A stretch of 11,027 nucleotides of DNA, from assembly GCA_013139905.1 (NCBI GenBank), contig WSZW01000132.1, positions 1 to 11,027 of the forward strand, read 5' to 3'. Position numbers and translations under genes: made by a program. Under the pieces are notes generated by a model, which saw nothing but the letters and a program-made list of their open reading frames with translations, ran no database searches and was not told the origin of the DNA. Below are positions 1 to 9,000 of the stretch, one piece after another (within the stretch, counting starts at the first letter, position 1; every line of letters starts with the position of its first letter). This DNA is from an archaeon. GTDB taxonomy: Archaea > EX4484-52 > B79-G9.

Positions 1-1
1 A

Positions 2-3000
2 CCGATTTTAGATGCTAATCTTTCAGGAATCTTGTTGGTTATATTTAATATAACCGATACAACAACTTTTGTAAAACAGAATACAATTAATATTGAAAGT
101 GCCGGAACACAAATAACTGGTTTTAATCCTATGAATAATTGTACTTTAATTGTTGATGGTTATAATTGTACTGTTTTATGGAATACAACCTCTGAGAGTG
201 AAGGTTTAATAATGCTTAATGCTTCCGGTGATAATTTTGCTGGTTTGACCGGTTATACAACAAGAGATGTTGTTGTTGATAATACTAACCCTGAAGTTGT
301 TTTGACAAATCCGGTGGTTGGTTTAAATGCGTCTGGTAATATAACTATCGGTGCTACAATTGATGATTTGCTTTCCGGGATTTATTCTTATAATGCTACT
401 GTTGGTGGTGTTAATGTGACTGACTTTGTTTGTGTTTTGTCTGCTTGTTCCGGTACTTTTAATACGTCTGATGTATTGGATGGTGCTGCTTTAGTTGAAG
501 TAATTGCAGTTGATAATTCGGGAAATCTAAATTCGTCAAACATATCAATTATAATTGATAATACTAATCCAGAAATAACTATTAACATTCCTGCGGATGC
601 GCAGGAAGTACGAAGTACAATTACTGTAAATGCTACTATTGATGATGTTACTTCCGGTGTTTATTCTTATGGTTCTAGTGTTGGTGGTCTTGATGTATCT
701 GATTTTATCTGCAGTGGTACTGAATGTATAGGAACATTTGATACTAATTTAATTTCAAACGGAAATCAAATTGTTAGTGTTAATGCTACTGATTTTGCCA
801 GTAATGTCAATGTTACAAATATTACGGTACTTGTTGATAATTTAAATCCTGACGTTTTTGCAAATCCGATCGGTTATCCAATTAATCAAATACAGGCTAA
901 GGATACGGATTTAATAACATTAAATGTGACTGCGACGGATGCACATTCCGGTGTTGATGTTGTTAGTGTTGATGCTTCCTCAATTGGTGCCGGTATGGTA
1001 AATTTGACATTTGTTGGTGGATATTATATTAATAGTTTTGTTGTTGTTAGTACTGGCGGTTTTACCGGAACTTTTAATTTAACTGTAAATGTTACTGATG
1101 ATGTTGGTAATTATAATGATTCTGTTAATCTTACTGTTCTTGTTGATAATAATGATTCTGTTGTTATTCCAAATTCTGTTGTTTATTCGCGTATTTCTGG
1201 TTATGCGACTAATGGGGATAATGTGTTAATTAATATTACGGTTGTTGATGTTGATTCTGGCGTATTTAATGTTGTATTAAATGCATCTGTTTTGGGTGGT
1301 TCAAGTACGCTTTTAATGGTTAAAGATGGTTCTTTTGATAATTATCTAAAAAATGTGACGTTATCAGGTGTTGCTTTAGATGGTATTAAGAGTATGGATA
1401 TAACTTCCAGAGATAATGCGGGGAATTTGAATATTACTGAAACAGTTTTAGTTTCTGTTGATGTGACCGTTCCAGATATTATTATAATTGAGCCGTCAGA
1501 TTTTGATGTAATTAGTAATGATTTGTTTTTGAATACTACTATAATAGATGCCATGAGCGGAATTAATAGTACAAATGCAACTATTTTAGGTAATAATATA
1601 ACAACATTTTCTTGTTTTGGTTTGATCTGTAATGGCACTTATGATACGACAATATTGTCTGATGGAGATACATATCTAAATGTTACTGCGGTTGATTATG
1701 TGGGGTTGATTAGAATTTCATCAATATTGATTAATATTGATAATACGCCACCTAATGTTATTATTTCAAATCCATTAAATGCGAATGTAATTGCAGGATT
1801 ATATACTTTTAATACAATTATAAATGATACGCAAAATCATGGAAATGTATCGTCATATGAGTATAAGATAATGAATTTGTCAGGAACTATAATTGATTGG
1901 ACTTTATTTACCGGTAGTGGTGTGAATTGGAATTTTACGCTTGATACGACGCTTTATGGGGATGGTAATTATACTTTTAGTGTTCGCGCAAATGATACTG
2001 AAGATAACATTAATGATACTGAAAGTGTAAATTATATAATTGATAATACTCCTCCAGTTATAATTATATTTAATCCTTTTGAATTTGAAGTATTATCCGG
2101 TGTAATTTCGTTAAATACATCAATTATTGATTTTGGAGAAAATGGGGTAATTGATAAGTATAATTATAGTACTGATGATATGGCTTCGTGGAAAGCATTT
2201 GATTATTCTGCCGGAACAAATTATTCTGTATATATTAATACGAGTATAGATTTTCCTGTTGATGGTCAAAAGAAAATATATGTTCGCGCTAATGATACTA
2301 TGGGTAATGATATTATCGTAAATGTGTCTGTTGAGGTTGATAATACTCCGCCGGTGATTAGTTTTAATGTACCCGTATCGAATGAAATTATAAATGGTCA
2401 ATATCTTATGAATGTTACTATTTTTGATGTTGCAAATCATGAAGATATATCGTCTTATTGGTATAGAGTTGATTCTGGTTTTTGGAATTTATTTGATTAT
2501 AATGTTAGTGATTATTGGTTTAAAATAATAAATACGACGAACATAACTGAAGGAAATCATCAGATAACGGTGGTTGCGAATGATACTGAAGAGAATCAAA
2601 ATATTGTAGTTACAAATATTGTTGTTGATAATATTCCACCAGAAGTATTTATATCAAATCCGGCAAATAATTCTTGGATTAAAGATATGCAATATTTTAA
2701 TGTGACTATAAATGATATTGATGGTCATGGCGATAATTTGACTTACGAGTATTTATTTGAGAATATGTCAGGTACGGTAATTGCTTGGACACAGTTTGAT
2801 GGATTTGGAATTGATTGGTATGTTGAATTAAATACAATGAATTATTTTGATGGCAATTATACATTTAAAGTTCGTGCAAATGATAGTGTGGATAATATTA
2901 ATGAAACAGAATGGATAAATGTTGTGCTTGATAATAATGCACCGAATGTTACAATAATAAATCCTATGAATTTATCTTTGTTTAATAATCTTTACTGGCT

Positions 3001-6000
3001 TAATGTGTCAATTATCGATGAGGGGGAGAATGGTGTTGAATCTACTTATATGTTTAGAATGTATAATGGGTCTAGTGATGTAATTTTATGGACTAATCTT
3101 AATGGGTCAGGTATTGATTATTATGCGGAGATGAATATGTCTTTGTATGCCGATGGCGAATATACTTTTGAAGTTATTGCAAATGATACTTATAATCAAC
3201 AGGGTATTGATTCGATTTTGGTTGAATATGATGCAACTTTACCTTTATTGAATATAACTTATCCGTTAATGGATAATTATGTAAGGACTCCAGCAGATGT
3301 GCTTTGGCTTAATGGTACAATAATGGATGTAAATAAATATGATAATAATCCTTTAATTAATAACAGTAATTTTGTGCTTTATGAATATAATAATGTTACT
3401 GGAGATTTTGCATTTAGAAATACAATTCTTGGTGATGGAAATTATTCTGTGAATGTATCATTTTTGGATGATGTGGGTAATTTCAATTATAGTTTGGTGA
3501 ATTTTATATTGGATAATACGCCACCAAAAATATGGGGTTTGACATCAGATGCAGGTACGCCTATTGGAATTGTTGTGATTGTGACAAATGATATTGAGTT
3601 TAGTGTTAATGTAGATGAACTTTATTTGGATACTCTTGTTATTAGTTCTAATGAATCAACAAATACATCAAATATGACTTATGGTTATTCTTTTGTGGGG
3701 CCGCCTGCAGGAAAGTCATATAGTACTACTGAAAAATCAGAATATTTTTATAATAGTACTAATGGTTCTTATGTTGTAAATGCAACTGCTATAGATTTTG
3801 CAGGAAATGTAAATTCTAGTATTTATATGATTATGGTGGATGATAATGCACCAATTATTAGAGAATTTAATGTAACGCCTCTTATGGTTGAAATGAATTA
3901 TGAAAATGTGACTTTTGATGTTTATGCAGAGGATGGCGGATCTTTAAAATGGATTAATGTGAATATTACTCACCAATTAAGCGGGGTTTCTTTTGAATAT
4001 AACATGACTAGAATTACTGGTAATTATGGAGATCCTACCGGAACTTTTGAATTTAATTATACACCTCAACTTGAAGGAATATATAATATTTCCGCTTATG
4101 CTTCAGATGGTCCTAATGTGGGTCCATATATTTATGGTGGTTCTTTTGAATCTATTGGAACTGCAGAGGGTATTTTATTGCAATTGCCGAATGAAACGAT
4201 TGTATTTGATAATATAACACAGAATTATAGTGTTAGTTTTGTTTTGGATGTGATGCTTAATAATACTGGTTTTGCAATGATGCATAATGCTGAAATCGGA
4301 TCTCTTGGAGGAGTTACAAATATAATAACTAATATTTCTTTAGGAAATCCTTTGTGTGGCGATATTTCTTCAGGTGATAATTGTACACAGTATATTGGAG
4401 TTAATATTACGTCAAATACGCCGCCTAAAGAATATGCGCTTATTGCAAATGGTATTTGGGATAATCCGGATTATAGTACGGGAGTTATATCAAATTCAAC
4501 AAAAGTTTATGTTGAATCAAATCCGGTTATTGTTATAGTACAAGAATTAATTTCTGGAGAAAATGTATTTGTCGGAGATTCAAAAATGATTGGTTATTTT
4601 ATTGTTTATTCTTTTGGAAATGATGATCTTTTAAATATTACATTTAATTTAACTGGTGGTAATATTTCTAATAGTCAGGTAACATATAGTCCTAATAATA
4701 TTTCGTCATTAAATCAAGGTAATAAAATTAATGTTTCGTTGAATTTTACGTCAACTAAAAGGGGTATTCATCAGACAACACTTGTGGCAAATGCTACTGA
4801 TTCTATGTGTGTTATTAGTGATAATTGTGTTTCTAATGTTTCAGTTTTATCTACTTCATTTGATTATTCTCGCATAACTATGAGTGCGCCTATTTTTGGA
4901 ATATATAATCGTTCGGAACTAGATGTGATTTGTAAGGTTACAAATAAAAGTGATAATGTTGGTATTCCTAGTTATAATGTATCTTATTATGATAATTCTC
5001 AGATAAATGGTTCTAGTCTTTTGGTACGTTCTATAACTAATAATACTGGGGAATATAATTATATTTGGAATACGACAAATGTTTCTGTGGGGCAACATAC
5101 GATTATATGTAATATAACTGATGATGTTTCAAATTATTATTATGCTGATTTACAAAATATGTCTTCTGAGGTTGATATTGTATTAATGGGGCAATTGAAT
5201 CTTTCAGTTATTAGAACGATTAATCCGACAGTGCTTTATTGGTATGATAGTTCTGCTGAAAATACTACGACATTTAGAGCAAATGTGACTGATGAAATAA
5301 TGAATCCTGTTTATGGTGCTATGGTTAATTATTATTCGAATGCAACTGCGGGTCTTACGTGGCAAAATATTGGTAGTTGTGTGACTGATGTTTCGGGAAT
5401 TTGTGATTTTGATTGGAATCCATCTGTTATTCAGCCAGGGTTTTTTATGGTGAAATATAATGCAACAAAACCTGAATATTATTATAATACTAGTACTTGG
5501 CAACAGAGTGTAAATATTAGTGGTGGTGTTGATGTGGATATAAACACACCGATAAACGGAAGCGATCTTCTTGTAAATACATCTTATGTTCTTGATTCGT
5601 CGGTATGGTCTGATGGTATGAATGTGACTGCGTCAATTACGGATATAAATTGGACACTTCTTGCGGATTCAATATTAATTGGTAATAAAACAAATGATTT
5701 ATGGTCTATATTGCAAAATATGCCGCTTGGTCCAAGAACGATAGTCGTTGAGGTAACAAATGGTACTGGTGTTACTACAAATGATAGTATTGAAGTAACT
5801 ATTGTGGATTATGCTTTTGTTGAGCTTACATATTTAAGTGGAAATATGTATCCACGTCAGGGAAGCTCAATAGATATGATTGCTAAAGTTATAAGAACAA
5901 ACGGAAGTACGATAGAAGGATATCCGTGTGATTGGATTAATGATGGTGTTTTGATTGGAACAACATATACAAATAATACGGGTGAATGTAATTATACTTG

Positions 6001-9000
6001 GATTACAACAGAATCAGATGCTGTTGGAAATCATGTGGTTGGTATAAATATTAGTAATTTTAGAAATCCTACGATTGGTTCAAGTAATTATATATCATTT
6101 ATTTCAAATTATACTGATACGGAGAATGTTATACTTACAGAAACTCTTGTGGCGGAAATATCGTATCCTGTTATTTTTGAAACGATTTATAGGGGTGATT
6201 TATCGTTATTGAATGCAACTGCAAAAAATGCATATGGTAATGAACTTGATAATGTTACGTTTAATTGGACATTTGTTCTTTTAAGTCAGTTTGGTCCTGC
6301 AGGGGAATATAATTCGAGTATTGGTGTTACACAGAATAAGACTTATGAGTGGAATGTTTCTTCTAATCATACTCTTGGTAATTATACTTTAAATCTTACT
6401 GTTTCAAAAGCAGGTTATGCGTCGGGATATAAGGAAGTAAATATATCAATGTTTAGATGGGCTGTTTTAGAATTAGTGAATCCTTTGAATTTAAGTGATT
6501 TGAGCCGTGAAAGTATTGTTGATATAGATTGTCTAGTAAAAGATCGTGATAATATTGGTAATGTGTTTGAAAATATATCGTCGTATCCTGTAGTTATTAA
6601 TTTTGTTGGACCTTCTTATTTATTTAATTATAGTGCGTCTGCAGATGTGAATGGAACTGTGTCTTATGCATGGAATACGTCAGGATTGATCCTTGGTGAT
6701 TATGTTATTGGATGTCAGATAAATGAGACGAATGCATTGTATACTGGTGCGTATATTAATGAAACTAAAATTAATGTGCGTCTTTTAGATACAATAACAT
6801 TTGGTGCATTTACTAGAAATCCTATAAGTATTATGCGTAAGTCTGAATACGGTAATGAAAATATGGAAATGATAAATTTAGTTGCTAGCGGTATTGTTAT
6901 GAATAATGGATCTGCTATTAGTGATGTACTTGTATCTTTTTATTTGGTTATAAACAGTACTGATTTGTTAATTGCTAATTGTAATACTGATAATTTTGGA
7001 GAGTGTAATACCTCATGGAATCCTTCTTTTGATGTGATGCCTGGTTTACATATAATTAGAGCTGATGTAAATAAAACATATTTTGATGATGTAAATAAAA
7101 CAATAAATTTGTCTGTATTTGTTTATTCAGAACCATTGTGGGGAGTTCCAAAAGGATATATAGAATATAATGATAGTGCATATGAGTATATTGATATGAG
7201 TTGTAATGTTCGTGAATTGTATCCTAAAACATCAATTGTGAATCATCCAGTAAAAATATGGGTTGGTGATGCAAAACATCCGAAAATGATTGATGCTATG
7301 GATGATATTACGGATTGGGAAGTTACGTTCGGTGGTATTTATAATACTAAGTTAGGTGTAACAACTGTTACTGTGACGACAGGGGCATCTTATAGTGTAC
7401 GAAAAGTTGTAACTGGAGATATTACGGATTATCAGTTTTTACGTGTTGATGTTGTGAATATGACTCAAGGTGCAGAATGGGCATTGTCAATATCAAATGG
7501 AACTGATGATATTAGTTTTAGGACAAATAGGATGGGTCTTGTTAGTTTTAATATTATGGATAAAGTTGTTAATAATACTTATGAAAATCTTTCAATTATT
7601 GTGTATAATACAACTGCTTTTAATGATAGTATAAGTATAGATACGATTGAACTTATTGATGGTATAATTGATAATGAAATGGAAGTTTCTGAAACTACAT
7701 CAATTGATGATATGGAAATGTTGGATTTGGCGTGCGCTGGTTTTGGTGCTTGTTGGCAGAAAGATAGTGTAAATGTTCTGCTTGGTATAGAGACAAATAA
7801 AACGTATGTAAAGGAAGGAAGCAGTAGTCTTAAAGCAACAATAAGTACAATGTCTCCGGGTCAAGAATATTATGTGAATAGAAAATATCTTCTTACAGGA
7901 ACATCTATATGGACTAATCAGAGAAAAATATCTTTTTGGCTAAATCTTCCGTTTAATTTGTTGGAATTGGATGTGAAATTAGAATTTTATGGAAATATAG
8001 ATGATAGTTTGTGCGCTACTATAGATATTGATGATAATTATCAGGAAGGTTGGAATTATCGTGATGCAGATATAGAATTTGTTGATGTTGTGACTCTTTG
8101 TAATAATCGGATAAAAAAATATGGTTTGAGGTTTAAGAAAACAGGCGTTGATACTCAAAGCGGTGATATTTATATTGATGATTTTCGTCTTTTTGATGAT
8201 TTGTCAACAAATTCTTTTGGAGATGCGTTTGTTAATTGGAGACCTTTTAAGTTTGATGAAATGGCAATAAAATGTGAAATTGAAAATAATTTTGCGGCAT
8301 ATTATTCTTCGTATCCTAATGAAACTTATGAATATATTACGGTGGTTGATTTGAGTGGTGGTGAGCAACAGCAGAATGAAACTGGCGGAGAAGATCCAAA
8401 TTCGGATTATACGAGTGGTCAAAATGTGACTTCATTTAATGTTACTCCGGATAATATTAATCGTTCTATGATTATAAGTACTCAAGGAATAATGTCACCT
8501 ATAACGCTTGTTAATCTTCTTTCAAATCAGTCTATATTTATTAATATGTCTATGGGTGGATTTGGTGCATCATATATAACAATGCTTAATGAAACGGGTG
8601 ATGTTATAAATAATACATTAATAGAGATATTGGCATCATCAACAAGAATAATTATACCAAAATATAGTGTGCCTATGATTGATGGTAATTACACCGCAGT
8701 TGCTTATTTTGCGCATGATGATTATCGTGAGCAGTTAAATACAACAATGAATTTTAATGTTATTGAAATGTCTGTGAATATATTAAATCCTTTAGAATCA
8801 AGCCCGGTTATAAATGTTACTAATAATGATATTTTAGATAATATTGTTGTAAATGCGTCTTATGATAATGGAGTTCCTGAACCAAGTAAAGGAATTACGT
8901 GGGATGTATATGTTGGCGATGTTTTATGTGATGATATAAATGCAACATATTTGGGTGGTATATTATGGAATATTTCCTGTGCACTTCCAATGATTTTAGG

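Larger units (their letters stand above)
2..3844 (+). repeat. Tandem array of about 13 Ig-like domains with DNTPP-type boundaries
   Basis: Each domain ends with a strand running into an Asp-Asn-x-x-Pro boundary: residues D93, D186, D279, D382 (degenerate, no Pro), D487 (degenerate, DVTVP), D580, D681, D780, D876, D977, D1077 (DATLP), D1171 and D1281. Spacings are 93, 93, 103, 105, 93, 101, 99, 96, 101, 100, 94 and 110 residues, typical of single Ig/fibronectin-like beta-sandwiches. Just before many boundaries lies an (A/V)xD/AND element followed by a Gly-Asn or Asn pair, as in Ig-like domains of archaeal and bacterial surface proteins. Residues 1-92 are the last part of one more domain and carry a Cys pair (C47, C56). 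The array probably forms a rigid spacer projecting the protein from the cell. It continues upstream of the window. Confidence 0.88.

Noticed and set aside
2..50. Possible N-terminal signal or membrane segment around residues 8-16
   Set aside because: The hydrophobic stretch is short, lacks an upstream Met and basic residues, and reads as a beta strand of an Ig-like domain cut by the window edge.
388..588. Short open frame of 66 codons on the minus strand
   Set aside because: It lies opposite the duplicated C-x4-C Ig-like domains, whose conservation explains the open frame.
1342..1638. Open frame of 98 codons on the minus strand with a hydrophobic start
   Set aside because: The apparent membrane segment arises from reversed Asn/Asp-rich codons of the stalk. 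It lies inside the conserved domain array on the other strand.
2120..2440. Open frame of 106 codons on the minus strand
   Set aside because: Ile/Asn/Arg-rich composition typical of the complement of GAT/AAT/GTT codons. It overlaps the well-formed Ig-like domains of the + strand frame, with no domain of its own.
281..3844. Regular repeat spacing of about 280-330 bases as a possible DNA repeat or CRISPR-like array
   Set aside because: The periodicity is at the protein level only. DNA between copies is strongly diverged and there are no short identical direct repeats with spacers.
4026..4538. Two short + strand open frames (4026-4217 and 4356-4538) in another frame
   Set aside because: Both lie inside the continuous giant frame and have Leu/Ile-rich composition from a shifted reading. 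No overlapping gene is supported.
5204..5503. Open frame of 99 codons on the minus strand
   Set aside because: Composition is a shadow of the + strand gene, rich in Ile, His, Asn and Arg, with no recognisable domain or context.
6191..6199. Arg-Gly-Asp triplet (residues 2064-2066), the integrin-binding motif
   Set aside because: A single RGD in more than 3,600 residues is expected by chance, and integrin binding has no context in an archaeal surface protein.
8113..8119. Run of 7 A as a possible slippage site
   Set aside because: A runs of this size are ordinary in an AT-rich gene, and no frame change or conserved structure is seen here.
8204..8422. Open frame of 72 codons on the minus strand
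   Set aside because: It is opposite the connecting segment and linker of the giant gene, with no own features.
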